From contig NZ_JAUOEL010000001.1 in the NCBI RefSeq assembly GCF_030540765.1, positions 1,211,056 through 1,275,055 on the forward strand: 64,000 bases of DNA. Reading direction: 5' to 3'. Both the position numbers and the translations under genes were made by a program. Each line of letters starts with the position of its first letter. Within the stretch, counting starts at the first letter, position 1. This DNA is from Flavivirga jejuensis. GTDB lineage: Bacteria > Bacteroidota > Bacteroidia > Flavobacteriales > Flavobacteriaceae. A model generated the notes under the pieces. The model worked only from the letters and a program-made list of their open reading frames with translations. It was not told where the DNA came from and searched no databases. Shown here in pieces: positions 35,703 to 45,172 of the stretch.

Positions 35703-36005
35703 ATGAAAGTAAACACGCAATCAGTTAATTTTAACGCTGACCAAAAGTTAATAGATTTTATTCAGAAACGTATGGATAAATTAGAGATCTTTTATGATAA
35801 AGTTATTAAATCAGATGTTTATTTAAAAGTAGAAAACACAAGTGAAAAAGAAAATAAAATATTTGAAGCACGAGTGAGTGTTCCTGGAGATAGTTTTGTA
35901 GTAAAGAAACAATGTAAAAGTTTTGAAGAAGGGGCAGATGTAGCTGTATCATCATTAGAAAGACAGCTTAAAAAGAGAAAAGAAAAATTAAGATCACATT
36001 TATAA
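35703..36005 (+). CDS. hpf: ribosome hibernation-promoting factor (short HPF/RaiA family)
   Basis: This 100-residue protein starts MKVNTQSVNFNADQKLIDFI and ends with the basic ERQLKKRKEKLRSHL, which fits the short HPF/YfiA family that binds the 30S decoding region in stationary phase. It probably shares a transcript with the Xer gene. A strong terminator hairpin follows at 36057 and overlaps the promoter region of the tRNA operon. Confidence 0.9.
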   Translation: MKVNTQSVNFNADQKLIDFIQKRMDKLEIFYDKVIKSDVYLKVENTSEKENKIFEARVSVPGDSFVVKKQCKSFEEGADVAVSSLERQLKKRKEKLRSHL

Positions 36006-36047
36006 TAAAATTTCTTAAAAAATGTTTTAATTAAAAAAATAAATCTA

Positions 36048-36055
36048 TACATTTG
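36048..36055 (+). promoter_or_regulatory. -7 box of the tRNA-tuf-secE operon promoter
   Basis: TACATTTG matches the TAnnTTTG consensus and is followed by GCAGTC, like the rpsU promoter (TATATTTGCAGCC). It lies 51 bp before the first tRNA. No TTG is visible at -33. Confidence 0.65.
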
Positions 36056-36056
36056 C

Positions 36057-36083
36057 AGTCCGTTAGAAATAGCGGACTTTTTT
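36057..36083 (+). terminator. terminator hairpin with GAAA loop after hpf
   Basis: AGTCCGTTA (36057-36065) and TAGCGGACT (36070-36078) form a 9-bp stem with one G-T pair, closed by a GAAA tetraloop and followed by TTTTTT. It directly abuts the -7 box at 36048-36055. Confidence 0.8.
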
Positions 36084-36106
36084 ATGCATAAAAAGTATAG
36101 AAAAAA

Positions 36107-36180
36107 GCCGATGTAGCTCAGCTGGCTAGAGCAGCTGATTTGTAATCAGCAGGTCGTGGGTTCGAGTCCCTCCATCGGCT
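36107..36180 (+). tRNA. tRNA-Thr (anticodon TGT)
   Basis: Acceptor stem GCCGATG/CATCGGC, anticodon loop TTTGTAA inside a CTGAT/ATCAG stem, and T-loop GGTTCGAGTCC. It is the first gene of the tRNA-tuf-secE operon. Confidence 0.97.
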
Positions 36181-36235
36181 CAAAATATAAAAGCGAAACA
36201 GGATTCAATTTCTTTGTGAAAAGCAATTAAATTGA

Positions 36236-36281
36236 AAAGGAACAAAAAGTTATCCTGAACGCAGTCGAAGGAAGTTCCTTT
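36236..36281. repeat. dispersed palindromic element between tRNA genes
   Basis: AAAGGAAC (36236-36243) and GTTCCTTT (36274-36281) flank TATCCTGAACGCAGTCGAAG. A related text, TATGCTGAGCATAGTCGTAG, occurs at 38065-38084. It would fold into a hairpin between tRNA-Thr and tRNA-Tyr. Confidence 0.65.
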
Positions 36282-36321
36282 ACCGACTAAAGTTCTTTAA
36301 AAAAGTGAAATAAGTTTAATT

Positions 36322-36403
<82 letters not shown>

Positions 36404-36478
36404 CATTTTTTAGATTGCCTAATAATAATATAAGGTTGTTCTTGGAAATGGAAATTTTACTTAGAATTGTAAATAATT

Positions 36479-36551
36479 GCGAGAGTAGCTCAGTTGGTAG
36501 AGCGTCAGCCTTCCAAGCTGAATGTCGCCGGTTCGAACCCGGTCTCTCGCT
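36479..36551 (+). tRNA. tRNA-Gly (anticodon TCC)
   Basis: Acceptor stem GCGAGAG/CTCTCGC, anticodon loop CTTCCAA in a TCAGC/GCTGA stem, and T-loop GGTTCGAACCC. Confidence 0.97.
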
Positions 36552-36562
36552 CTAATATTTAA

Positions 36563-36634
36563 GCCGGTGTAGCTCAGGGGTAGAGCGTTTCCTTGGTAAG
36601 GAAGAGGTCACGGGTTCAATTCCCGTCATTGGCT
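36563..36634 (+). tRNA. tRNA-Thr (anticodon GGT)
   Basis: Acceptor stem GCCGGTG/CATTGGC with two G-T pairs, anticodon loop TTGGTAA, and T-loop GGTTCAATTCC. It stands immediately before tuf, as thrT does before tufB in enterobacteria. Confidence 0.96.
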
Positions 36635-36713
36635 CTATTTTAAAGACTAAAAAAAATTAGAATACACTAATATTATTATTATTATATAACTAAGATTAAA
36701 TTATTTAAAAAAC

Positions 36714-37901
36714 ATGGCAAAGGCAACTTTCGATCGTTCAAAACCACACTTAAATATAGGTACAATTGGACATGTAGATCACGGTAAAACAACTTTAACT
36801 GCTGCTATTACTAAAGTATTAGCTGATGCAGGTTATTCTGAAGCAAGATCATTTGATCAAATTGATAATGCTCCTGAAGAAAAAGAAAGAGGTATAACAA
36901 TTAATACATCTCACGTAGAATACGCAACATTAAACCGTCACTACGCTCACGTTGACTGTCCAGGTCACGCCGATTACGTAAAGAACATGGTAACTGGTGC
37001 TGCACAAATGGATGGTGCTATTTTAGTAGTTGCTGCAACAGATGGTCCAATGCCACAAACTCGTGAGCACATCTTATTAGGGCGTCAAGTAGGTATTCCT
37101 CGTATAGTTGTATTCATGAATAAAGTGGATATGGTTGATGATGAAGAATTAATCGAATTAGTAGACATGGAAGTAAGAGACTTATTGTCTTTCTATGAAT
37201 ATGATGGTGATAACGGGCCTGTAATTGCTGGTTCTGCTTTAGGTGCACTTAACGGTGAACAAAAATGGGTGGATACAGTATTAGAGTTAATGGAAGCTGT
37301 TGATAATTGGATTGAAGAGCCAACAAGAGAAGTTGATAAAGATTTCTTAATGCCTATTGAAGATGTATTCTCAATTACTGGTCGTGGAACTGTTGCTACA
37401 GGTCGTATCGAAACTGGTATAGCTAATACAGGTGATCCAGTTGAGATCATTGGTATGGGTGCTGAAAAATTAACATCTACTATTACTGGTATCGAAATGT
37501 TCCGTCAAATATTAGATAGAGGTGAAGCTGGAGATAATGCTGGTATCTTATTAAGAGGTATTGAGAAGTCTCAAATTTCAAGAGGTATGGTAATCTGTAA
37601 GCCAGCTTCTGTAACACCACATGCTAAATTTAAAGCAGAGGTTTACATCCTTAAAAAAGACGAAGGTGGTCGTCATACACCATTCCATAATAACTACCGT
37701 CCACAGTTCTACGTACGTACAACTGATGTAACTGGAAACATTGCACTTCCTGATGGAGTTGAAATGGTTATGCCTGGAGATAACTTAACTATTACTGTTG
37801 ATTTAATTCAACCTATTGCAATGAACGTTGGTTTACGTTTTGCGATTCGTGAAGGTGGTAGAACAGTAGGTGCTGGTCAAGTAACTGAAATTCTAGACTA
37901 A
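36714..37901 (+). CDS. tuf: elongation factor Tu
   Basis: This 395-residue GTPase has the P-loop GHVDHGKTT (residues 19-27), [12 protein letters not shown] for G3 and NKVDMVDD for G4, followed by the two beta-barrel domains ([20 protein letters not shown] end). It delivers aminoacyl-tRNA to the ribosome. Its placement after four tRNA genes and ahead of tRNA-Trp/secE/nusG is the conserved bacterial order. Only A-rich sequence, no Shine-Dalgarno, precedes the ATG. Confidence 0.99.
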   Translation: MAKATFDRSKPHLNIGTIGHVDHGKTTLTAAITKVLADAGYSEARSFDQIDNAPEEKERGITINTSHVEYATLNRHYAHVDCPGHADYVKNMVTGAAQMDGAILVVAATDGPMPQTREHILLGRQVGIPRIVVFMNKVDMVDDEELIELVDMEVRDLLSFYEYDGDNGPVIAGSALGALNGEQKWVDTVLELMEAVDNWIEEPTREVDKDFLMPIEDVFSITGRGTVATGRIETGIANTGDPVEIIGMGAEKLTSTITGIEMFRQILDRGEAGDNAGILLRGIEKSQISRGMVICKPASVTPHAKFKAEVYILKKDEGGRHTPFHNNYRPQFYVRTTDVTGNIALPDGVEMVMPGDNLTITVDLIQPIAMNVGLRFAIREGGRTVGAGQVTEILD

Positions 37902-37927
37902 TACAGTTAAATAAATAATAAGCTAAA

Positions 37928-37951
37928 GGTATTTCGCTTTTGCGGAATACC
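37928..37951 (+). other. hairpin between tuf and tRNA-Trp
   Basis: GGTATTTCGC, loop TTTT, GCGGAATACC: a 10-bp stem with one G-T pair, but no U-tract. It may mark an RNA-processing or attenuation point ahead of tRNA-Trp, not a full terminator. Confidence 0.6.
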
Positions 37952-37964
37952 TTGACTTATATTT

Positions 37965-38037
37965 ACGGGTTTAGCTCAGTTGGTAGAGCACTGGTCTCCA
38001 AAACCAGGTGTCGGGAGTTCGAGTCTCTCAACCCGTG
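37965..38037 (+). tRNA. tRNA-Trp (anticodon CCA)
   Basis: Acceptor stem ACGGGTT/AACCCGT, anticodon loop CTCCAAA in a CTGGT/ACCAG stem, T-loop AGTTCGAGTCT, and discriminator G. Confidence 0.97.
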
Positions 38038-38053
38038 CAAAGCAAAGGATTAT

Positions 38054-38093
38054 GAGCGATAAGTTATGCTGAGCATAGTCGTAGTAGTCGCTC
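38054..38093. repeat. dispersed palindromic element between tRNA-Trp and secE
   Basis: GAGCGA (38054-38059) pairs with TCGCTC (38088-38093) around TATGCTGAGCATAGTCGTAG, a relative of the element at 36236-36281. Confidence 0.55.
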
Positions 38094-38190
38094 TTAGAAC
38101 CGTGCAATTATTACCTAAGAAACAAAAGTTTCTAAGAAAGTTTACACCGAACCGAGAGCAATCAAAGTGAAGTGTTCAAAAAAATAATAA

Positions 38191-38385
38191 ATGGCTGGAA
38201 TTGTAAATTACGTAAAAGAATCATTTGAAGAACTTAAAAATAACGTGAGTTGGCCTTCATGGGCTGAAGCACAAAGCCTAACAATTTTAGTTGCTGTATT
38301 TTCAATTTTATTTTCCTTAGCAATTTGGGGGATAGATACAGTGTTTAGCAAAGTTGTAAGCTATTACTTTGAGTTAATTAATTAA
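38191..38385 (+). CDS. secE: preprotein translocase subunit SecE
   Basis: This 64-residue single-span protein reads MAGIVNYVKESFEELKNNVS with the SecE-type amphipathic helix (KNNVSWPSWAEAQSLT) and one membrane helix (about 30-52). It belongs to the SecYEG channel in the inner membrane. It lies 18 bp upstream of nusG in the conserved secE-nusG-rplK order. Confidence 0.96.
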   Translation: MAGIVNYVKESFEELKNNVSWPSWAEAQSLTILVAVFSILFSLAIWGIDTVFSKVVSYYFELIN

Positions 38386-38403
38386 AAGATTAATGTTGAT
38401 TTT

Positions 38404-38958
38404 ATGTCAGAAGTAAGCGAAAAAAAATGGTATGTTGTTAGAGCTGTAAGTGGTCAAGAAAATAAGATTAAAACTTATATTGAGAATGAAATTGCTCGAT
38501 TAGGTCTTCAAGATTATGTTGATCAAGTATTAGTTCCTACTGAACGAGTGATTCAAATTAGAAATGGAAAAAAAATCCATAAGGAAAAAGTATTTTTCCC
38601 TGGATATATTATGGTTCAAGCTAATTTAACAGGAGAAGTACCTCATATAATACGTTCGGTTACTAATGTAATTGGATTTCTAGGTGAAACTAAAGGAGGC
38701 GATCCTGTTCCACTTAGACAATCTGAAGTAAATAGGATGTTAGGTAAAGTTGATGAGTTATCTGTTGAAGAAACAGCTAATGTTGCCATTCCGTTTACAA
38801 AAGGAGAAACAGTAAAAGTTATAGATGGACCATTTAATGGATTTGATGGTACTATAGAAAAGATAAATGAAGAAAAGCGTAAACTAGAAGTAATGGTTAA
38901 GATTTTTGGAAGAAAAACACCATTAGAATTAAGTTATATGCAAGTAGAAAAAGTATAA
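38404..38958 (+). CDS. nusG: transcription termination/antitermination protein NusG
   Basis: This 184-residue protein has an N-terminal NGN domain (KKWYVVRAVSGQENKIKTYI; FFPGYIMVQANL) and a C-terminal KOW domain (FTKGETVKVIDGPFNGFDGT). It binds RNA polymerase and couples transcription to translation and Rho. Standard length and context. Confidence 0.98.
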   Translation: MSEVSEKKWYVVRAVSGQENKIKTYIENEIARLGLQDYVDQVLVPTERVIQIRNGKKIHKEKVFFPGYIMVQANLTGEVPHIIRSVTNVIGFLGETKGGDPVPLRQSEVNRMLGKVDELSVEETANVAIPFTKGETVKVIDGPFNGFDGTIEKINEEKRKLEVMVKIFGRKTPLELSYMQVEKV

Positions 38959-39034
38959 TAATTGTTACACTATATAAAAGATACGTTCTTTTGCTTCCAA
39001 ATTAAAAGAAGCGTATCTAACTAAATTATTAAAA

Positions 39035-39472
39035 ATGGCAAAAGAATTAGGTAAAGTAGTTAAGTTACAAGTTCGGGGAGGTGCAGCGAATCCGTCGCCA
39101 CCGGTTGGACCCGCTTTAGGTGCTGCTGGAGTTAACATTATGGAGTTCTGTAAGCAATTTAATGCTAGAACTCAAGATAAAGCTGGTAAAGTATTACCAG
39201 TTGTTATCTCTGTTTACAAAGACAAATCATTTGATTTTGTAATCAAGACTCCTCCAGCTGCAGTACAATTATTAGAAGCGGCCAAGGTGAAAAAAGGTTC
39301 AGGTGAACCAAACCGAAAAAAAGTAGCTAAAGTATCTTGGGATCAGGTTAAAACTATTGCAGAAGACAAAATGGTAGATTTAAATGCATTTACTACAGAG
39401 TCTGCTATGAAAATGGTTGCTGGTACAGCAAGATCTATGGGAATAACTGTAACAGGAAAGTTCCCTAATTAA
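39035..39472 (+). CDS. rplK: 50S ribosomal protein uL11
   Basis: This 145-residue protein has [20 protein letters not shown] at the N-terminus and a C-terminal rRNA-binding half ([12 protein letters not shown]). It is part of the GTPase-associated centre. First of the rplKAJL set, 20 bp before rplA. Confidence 0.99.
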   Translation: MAKELGKVVKLQVRGGAANPSPPVGPALGAAGVNIMEFCKQFNARTQDKAGKVLPVVISVYKDKSFDFVIKTPPAAVQLLEAAKVKKGSGEPNRKKVAKVSWDQVKTIAEDKMVDLNAFTTESAMKMVAGTARSMGITVTGKFPN

Positions 39473-39492
39473 TCTATTAAAGACATTATAAA

Positions 39493-40182
39493 ATGGCAAG
39501 ATTAACAAAAAAGCAAAAAGAGGCTTTAGCAAAAGTAGAAAAAGGTAGAATTTATTCTGTTGATGAAGCATCAGCATTAATAAAAGAAATGACCAATACC
39601 AAGTTTGACTCATCAATTGATTTAGCAATACGTTTAGGAGTAGATCCTCGTAAAGCTAATCAAATGGTAAGAGGAGTGGTTTCACTTCCACATGGTACTG
39701 GTAAAGATATGAAAGTATTAGCATTAGTGACACCAGATAAAGAAGCCGAAGCTAAAGAAGCTGGAGCAGATTACGTTGGTTTAGACGAGTACCTTGATAA
39801 AATCAAGAGTGGATGGACAGACGTTGATGTTATTATTACTATGCCTAGCGTTATGGGTAAATTAGGTCCTTTAGGACGTGTGTTAGGTCCTCGTGGTTTA
39901 ATGCCTAACCCAAAAACAGGTACAGTAACTATGGATGTTGCTAAAGCTGTAACAGAAGTAAAAGCTGGTAAAATTGACTTCAAAGTTGATAAAACTGGTA
40001 TTGTACACGCTGCTATAGGTAAAGCATCATTTAGTGCTGATAAAATTGCAGGTAATGCAAATGAATTATTAACAACTATAATGAAACTAAAACCAACAAC
40101 AGCAAAAGGAGTTTATGTAAAAAGCATATTTATGTCTTCTACAATGAGTCCTAGTATAGCTATTGATCCTAAAATTGGTTAA
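39493..40182 (+). CDS. rplA: 50S ribosomal protein uL1
   Basis: This 229-residue protein contains the L1 signature [20 protein letters not shown] followed by [13 protein letters not shown]. It forms the L1 stalk, and in many bacteria it represses its own operon at the L11 leader. It is in the standard position between rplK and rplJ. Confidence 0.99.
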   Translation: MARLTKKQKEALAKVEKGRIYSVDEASALIKEMTNTKFDSSIDLAIRLGVDPRKANQMVRGVVSLPHGTGKDMKVLALVTPDKEAEAKEAGADYVGLDEYLDKIKSGWTDVDVIITMPSVMGKLGPLGRVLGPRGLMPNPKTGTVTMDVAKAVTEVKAGKIDFKVDKTGIVHAAIGKASFSADKIAGNANELLTTIMKLKPTTAKGVYVKSIFMSSTMSPSIAIDPKIG

Positions 40183-40201
40183 TTAAGTTAAAACTTTTAT
40201 T

Positions 40202-40723
40202 ATGACAAGAGAAGAAAAATCACAAGTAATTGAGGAATTAACTGCAGAATTAGCTGATAATGCAAATATCTATTTAACAGATATTTCTGGATTAAATGCA
40301 GGTATAACCTCAGATTTACGTCGTGCTTGTTTTAAAGCAAACGTAAAGTTAGCAGTTGTTAAAAATACATTACTAGAAAAAGCAATGGAAGCATCAGATA
40401 GAGAATTTGGTGAACTTCCTTCTGTTTTAAAAGGAAATACATCAGTGATGTATTCAGAAACAGGTAATGTACCAGCTAAGTTAATAAAAACCTTCCGTAA
40501 AAAATCAGAGAAACCTTTATTAAAAGGAGCCTTTATTGAGGAAACGGTTTATATAGGCGACAACCAATTAGACATGTTAGTAGATATCAAGTCTAAAGAA
40601 GAGTTGTTAGGAGAAATCATTGGATTATTACAATCTCCTGCTAAAAATGTTATTTCTGCACTTAAATCAAGTGGAGGAACCATTGCTGGAATTATTAAAA
40701 CACTATCTGAAAAAGAAGGATAG
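40202..40723 (+). CDS. rplJ: 50S ribosomal protein uL10
   Basis: This 173-residue protein starts MTREEKSQVIEELTAELADN and contains LRRACFKANVKLAVVKNTLL, typical of L10, the base of the L7/L12 stalk. The C-terminal helix that binds L12 dimers is present (SSGGTIAGIIKTLSEKEG). It lies 63 bp before rplL. Confidence 0.98.
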   Translation: MTREEKSQVIEELTAELADNANIYLTDISGLNAGITSDLRRACFKANVKLAVVKNTLLEKAMEASDREFGELPSVLKGNTSVMYSETGNVPAKLIKTFRKKSEKPLLKGAFIEETVYIGDNQLDMLVDIKSKEELLGEIIGLLQSPAKNVISALKSSGGTIAGIIKTLSEKEG

Positions 40724-40786
40724 TATTAAACAGTACGCACTTATTACAATTATATTATTATTAAAATTTATTAAAACGATAGAAAA

Positions 40787-41161
40787 ATGGCAGATTTAAA
40801 AGATTTCGCAGAACAATTAGTTAACTTAACAGTAAAAGAAGTAAACGAGTTAGCTACTATATTAAAAGATGAGTATGGTATTGAGCCTGCTGCTGCTGCT
40901 GTTGCAGTTGCTGCTGGTCCTGCTGCTGGTGGAGAAGAAGCTGAAGCTCAAACTGAATTTGATGTTATCTTAAAAGCAGCTGGTGGTTCTAAATTAGCTG
41001 TTGTAAAATTAGTTAAAGAATTAACTGGTTTAGGATTAAAAGAAGCTAAAGGTTTAGTTGACGAAGCACCAAGTGCTATCAAAGAAGCAGTAACTAAAGA
41101 TGAAGCAGAAGCTTTAAAAGCTTCTTTAGAAGAGGCTGGGGCTGAGGTTGAGCTTAAGTAA
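40787..41161 (+). CDS. rplL: 50S ribosomal protein bL12
   Basis: This 124-residue acidic protein has an N-terminal dimerisation helix, an Ala/Gly-rich hinge ([20 protein letters not shown]) and the C-terminal factor-binding domain ([20 protein letters not shown]). Four dimers or so bind the L10 stalk base. It is followed by a conserved-looking hairpin before rpoB. Confidence 0.99.
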   Translation: MADLKDFAEQLVNLTVKEVNELATILKDEYGIEPAAAAVAVAAGPAAGGEEAEAQTEFDVILKAAGGSKLAVVKLVKELTGLGLKEAKGLVDEAPSAIKEAVTKDEAEALKASLEEAGAEVELK

Positions 41162-41185
41162 GCTTACCAATTCAAACACATAAGG

Positions 41186-41220
41186 GTTTAGGTCTGAAGA
41201 ATCATCTTCAAGACCTAAAC
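41186..41220 (+). promoter_or_regulatory. rplL-rpoB intercistronic hairpin (attenuator or processing site)
   Basis: GTTTAGGTCTGAAGA (41186-41200) pairs with TCTTCAAGACCTAAAC (41205-41220), with one bulged A and an ATCA loop. No U-tract follows, so partial attenuation or RNase cleavage is more likely than full termination. Confidence 0.7.
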
Positions 41221-41286
41221 CATTTTGCGTATATAATTATTACATACGTTATCACTATTATTTTTTAATCATAATTCCGTCCATTG

Positions 41287-44200
41287 ATGTTATCAACACA
41301 AGCTGAAAGATTAAATTTCTCGTCTATTGTAAATAGAACAGAATATCCAGATTTCTTGGATATCCAGATTAAATCCTTCCAGGATTTTTTCCAATTAGAA
41401 ACAAAATCTGAAGAAAGAGGTGATGAAGGTCTTTATAACACCTTCATGGAAAACTTCCCTATTACAGACTCTCGTAATCAATTTGTTTTAGAATTTTTAG
41501 ATTACTTCGTAGATCCACCAAGATATGCTATTGATGAGTGTATTGAAAGAGGGCTTACTTACAGCGTTCCACTAAAGGCAAGGTTAAAGTTATATTGTAC
41601 AGATCCTGAACATGAGGATTTCGAAACCATTGTTCAAGATGTGTATTTAGGAACAATACCTTACATGACGCCAAGTGGTACTTTTTGTATCAATGGAGCA
41701 GAACGTGTCGTAGTCTCTCAATTGCATCGTTCTCCAGGCGTATTCTTTGGTCAATCTTTCCATGCAAATGGTACAAAATTATATTCAGCTAGGGTGATTC
41801 CTTTTAAAGGATCTTGGATTGAATTTGCTACAGATATAAATCAGGTAATGTATGCTTACATTGATAGAAAGAAAAAATTACCTGTTACAACATTGTTTAG
41901 AGCTATTGGTTTTGAACGTGATAAAGATATTTTAGAGATTTTTGATCTTGCTGAAGAAGTTAAAGTATCTAAATCTGGATTAAAGAAGTATTTAGGAAGA
42001 AAGTTAGCAGCACGTGTATTAAACACATGGCATGAGGATTTTGTTGATGAAGATACAGGAGAAGTAGTATCTATTGAGCGTAACGAAATTGTGCTTGATC
42101 GTGATACTATTTTAGATAAAGAAAATGTAGAAGAAATTATTGAAGCAGATGTAAAGACTATTCTTTTACACAAAGAAAGTGCTGAACAAGGTGATTATGC
42201 CATTATTCACAACACGCTTCAAAAAGATCCAACAAACTCAGAAAAAGAGGCTGTTGAACATATCTACAGACAATTACGTAATGCTGAGCCGCCAGATGAG
42301 GAAACAGCACGTGGTATCATTGATAAATTATTCTTTAGTGACCAACGTTACTCTTTAGGAGAAGTTGGACGTTACAGAATGAATAAGAAATTACAGTTAG
42401 ATATCGGAATGGACAAGCAAGTGCTTACCAAAGAAGATATCATTACTATCATAAAATATTTAATCGAGCTTATCAACTCTAAAGCAGAGATTGATGATAT
42501 TGATCACTTATCTAACCGTCGTGTACGTACAGTTGGTGAGCAATTATCTCAACAATTTGGTGTTGGTTTAGCACGTATGGCACGTACGATTCGTGAGCGT
42601 ATGAATGTTCGTGATAATGAGGTTTTTACACCAATAGATTTAATTAATGCTAAGACTTTATCGTCTGTAATTAATTCATTCTTTGGTACAAACCAATTAT
42701 CTCAGTTTATGGATCAAACAAATCCATTAGCTGAAATCACACACAAACGTCGTTTATCTGCATTAGGACCAGGAGGTTTATCTCGTGAAAGAGCAGGTTT
42801 CGAGGTGCGTGATGTACACTATACACATTACGGACGTTTATGTCCTATTGAAACACCAGAGGGACCAAACATTGGTTTAATTTCTTCACTTTCAGTATAT
42901 GCTAAAGTGAACTCTATGGGATTCATTGAAACACCTTATAGAAAAGTAACCGAAGGTGTTGTAGACATTGAAAACGTACCAACATATTTAAGTGCAGAAG
43001 AAGAAGAAGAAAAATTAATTGCACAAGCAACTGTTAAAGTTGATGAATCTGGTAAGATCTTACATGAAAAGGTAATTGCTAGAATGGAAGGTGACTTCCC
43101 AGTAATTGATCCTAATGACCTACATTATACAGATGTAGCTCCAAACCAAATATCATCAATTTCGGCATCTTTAATTCCGTTCTTAGAACATGATGATGCG
43201 AATAGAGCCTTGATGGGATCTAACATGATGCGTCAGGCAGTACCATTATTATTACCACAATCACCAATTGTTGGTACAGGATTAGAACGTCAAGTAGCTT
43301 CAGATTCTCGTGTATTAATTAATGCAGAAGGAAACGGAGAAGTACTTTATGTAGATGCAAACGAAATAAAAATAAAATACGATCGTACTGAAGATCAAGC
43401 TGCAGTAAGCTTTGATAGCGATATTAAAGTATACCAATTAGTAAAATTCAGAAAAACGAATCAAGGCACCTCTATCAACCTAAAACCAATTGTAGTTAAA
43501 GGAGATAAAGTCGCTAAAGGACAAGTTTTATGTGAAGGCTATGCAACTCAAAAAGGTGAGTTAGCATTAGGTAGAAACATGAAAGTAGCCTTTATGCCTT
43601 GGAAAGGATATAACTTTGAGGATGCGATTGTAATTTCTGAAAAAGTAGTACGTGAAGATATCTTTACATCTATCCATATTGATGAGTATTCTTTAGAAGT
43701 TAGAGATACGAAGTTAGGTAATGAAGAGTTAACAAATGATATTCCTAACGTTTCTGAAGAAGCTACTAAAGATTTAGATGAAAACGGAATGATTCGCGTT
43801 GGTGCAGAAGTAAAACCAGGCGATATTCTTATTGGTAAGATTACACCTAAAGGGGAATCTGATCCAACTCCAGAAGAAAAATTATTACGTGCGATCTTTG
43901 GTGATAAAGCTGGAGATGTAAAAGATGCATCTTTAAAAGCATCACCATCTTTAAATGGTGTTGTCATTGAAAAGAAATTATTTGCCAGAGCCGTAAAAGA
44001 TAAACGTAAGAGAGCTCAAGATAAAGATGATATCTTACAATTAGAAGGCATTTACGATGCTAAGTTTGATGATTTAAAGAATGTTTTAATCGAAAAACTT
44101 TTCACTATAGTAAATGGTAAAACAGCTCAAGGTATTTTTAATGATTTAGGTGAAGAAGTATTACCAAAAGGTAAAAAATTCACACTTAAAATGTTAAATG

Positions 44201-45099
44201 CCGTTGATGATTATGCGCATTTAGTATCAGGTAAATGGACAACAGATGAACATACGAATCAACTTGTTGCAGATTTAATTCACAACTATAAAATTAAAGA
44301 AAACGATTTACAAGGTTCTTTAAGGCGTGAGAAGTTTACAATTTCTGTAGGGGATGAATTACCAGCAGGAATTATCAAATTAGCAAAAGTATATATTGCT
44401 AAGAAACGTAAACTTAAAGTAGGAGATAAAATGGCAGGGCGTCACGGTAACAAAGGTATTGTTGCAAGAATCGTTCGTCAAGAAGATATGCCATTCTTAG
44501 AAGATGGAACGCCTGTTGATATTGTATTAAATCCTCTTGGAGTACCGTCTCGTATGAATATTGGTCAGATATATGAAACGGTATTAGGTTGGGCTGGACA
44601 AAAATTAGACCGCAAATATGCGACGCCAATTTTTGATGGAGCAACAATAGACCAAATCAACGGATTTACAGATGAAGCTGGAATTCCAAGATACGGACAT
44701 ACTTATTTATATGATGGTGGAACTGGACAACGTTTCGATCAACCAGCAACAGTTGGTGTGATTTATATGTTGAAACTAGGACATATGGTAGACGATAAGA
44801 TGCACGCACGTTCAATAGGACCTTACTCATTAATTACACAACAGCCATTGGGTGGTAAAGCACAATTTGGTGGTCAGCGTTTTGGAGAGATGGAAGTTTG
44901 GGCACTTGAAGCTTATGGAGCATCAAGTACATTACGTGAAATCTTAACAGTAAAATCTGATGATGTAATTGGTAGAGCAAAAACATACGAAAGTATAGTT
45001 AAAGGAGAACCAATGCCAGATCCAGGACTACCTGAATCTTTCAACGTACTTATGCATGAATTGAAAGGATTAGGATTAGATATTAGATTAGAGGAGTAA
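41287..45099 (+). CDS. rpoB: DNA-directed RNA polymerase subunit beta
   Basis: I take the ATG at 41287 ([14 protein letters not shown]) as the start, rather than the TTG one codon upstream. About 1270 residues is the flavobacterial length. Recognisable regions include the rifampicin-region text [20 protein letters not shown], then [20 protein letters not shown], the lysine-rich [13 protein letters not shown] and the C-terminal [14 protein letters not shown]. It is preceded by a long rplL-rpoB gap holding a hairpin and followed by rpoC after 73 bp. Confidence 0.99.
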   Translation: MLSTQAERLNFSSIVNRTEYPDFLDIQIKSFQDFFQLETKSEERGDEGLYNTFMENFPITDSRNQFVLEFLDYFVDPPRYAIDECIERGLTYSVPLKARLKLYCTDPEHEDFETIVQDVYLGTIPYMTPSGTFCINGAERVVVSQLHRSPGVFFGQSFHANGTKLYSARVIPFKGSWIEFATDINQVMYAYIDRKKKLPVTTLFRAIGFERDKDILEIFDLAEEVKVSKSGLKKYLGRKLAARVLNTWHEDFVDEDTGEVVSIERNEIVLDRDTILDKENVEEIIEADVKTILLHKESAEQGDYAIIHNTLQKDPTNSEKEAVEHIYRQLRNAEPPDEETARGIIDKLFFSDQRYSLGEVGRYRMNKKLQLDIGMDKQVLTKEDIITIIKYLIELINSKAEIDDIDHLSNRRVRTVGEQLSQQFGVGLARMARTIRERMNVRDNEVFTPIDLINAKTLSSVINSFFGTNQLSQFMDQTNPLAEITHKRRLSALGPGGLSRERAGFEVRDVHYTHYGRLCPIETPEGPNIGLISSLSVYAKVNSMGFIETPYRKVTEGVVDIENVPTYLSAEEEEEKLIAQATVKVDESGKILHEKVIARMEGDFPVIDPNDLHYTDVAPNQISSISASLIPFLEHDDANRALMGSNMMRQAVPLLLPQSPIVGTGLERQVASDSRVLINAEGNGEVLYVDANEIKIKYDRTEDQAAVSFDSDIKVYQLVKFRKTNQGTSINLKPIVVKGDKVAKGQVLCEGYATQKGELALGRNMKVAFMPWKGYNFEDAIVISEKVVREDIFTSIHIDEYSLEVRDTKLGNEELTNDIPNVSEEATKDLDENGMIRVGAEVKPGDILIGKITPKGESDPTPEEKLLRAIFGDKAGDVKDASLKASPSLNGVVIEKKLFARAVKDKRKRAQDKDDILQLEGIYDAKFDDLKNVLIEKLFTIVNGKTAQGIFNDLGEEVLPKGKKFTLKMLNAVDDYAHLVSGKWTTDEHTNQLVADLIHNYKIKENDLQGSLRREKFTISVGDELPAGIIKLAKVYIAKKRKLKVGDKMAGRHGNKGIVARIVRQEDMPFLEDGTPVDIVLNPLGVPSRMNIGQIYETVLGWAGQKLDRKYATPIFDGATIDQINGFTDEAGIPRYGHTYLYDGGTGQRFDQPATVGVIYMLKLGHMVDDKMHARSIGPYSLITQQPLGGKAQFGGQRFGEMEVWALEAYGASSTLREILTVKSDDVIGRAKTYESIVKGEPMPDPGLPESFNVLMHELKGLGLDIRLEE

Positions 45100-45131
45100 T
45101 AAAATAGTTTACAGTAATCGGTCAGCAGTAG

Positions 45132-45166
45132 GCACTGCGCACTGAACACTGAACACTGAATACTAT
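45132..45166 (+). repeat. heptanucleotide tandem repeat between rpoB and rpoC
   Basis: The units GCACTGC, GCACTGA, ACACTGA, ACACTGA and a degenerate ATACTAT run head to tail in the 73-bp gap. The last unit ends 6 bp before the rpoC ATG. Confidence 0.85.
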
Positions 45167-45172
45167 AAAGAA

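Noticed and set aside
43548..43967. 139-codon minus-strand frame inside rpoB
   Set aside because: Antisense shadow of highly conserved rpoB codons; no start signal or protein-like features of its own.
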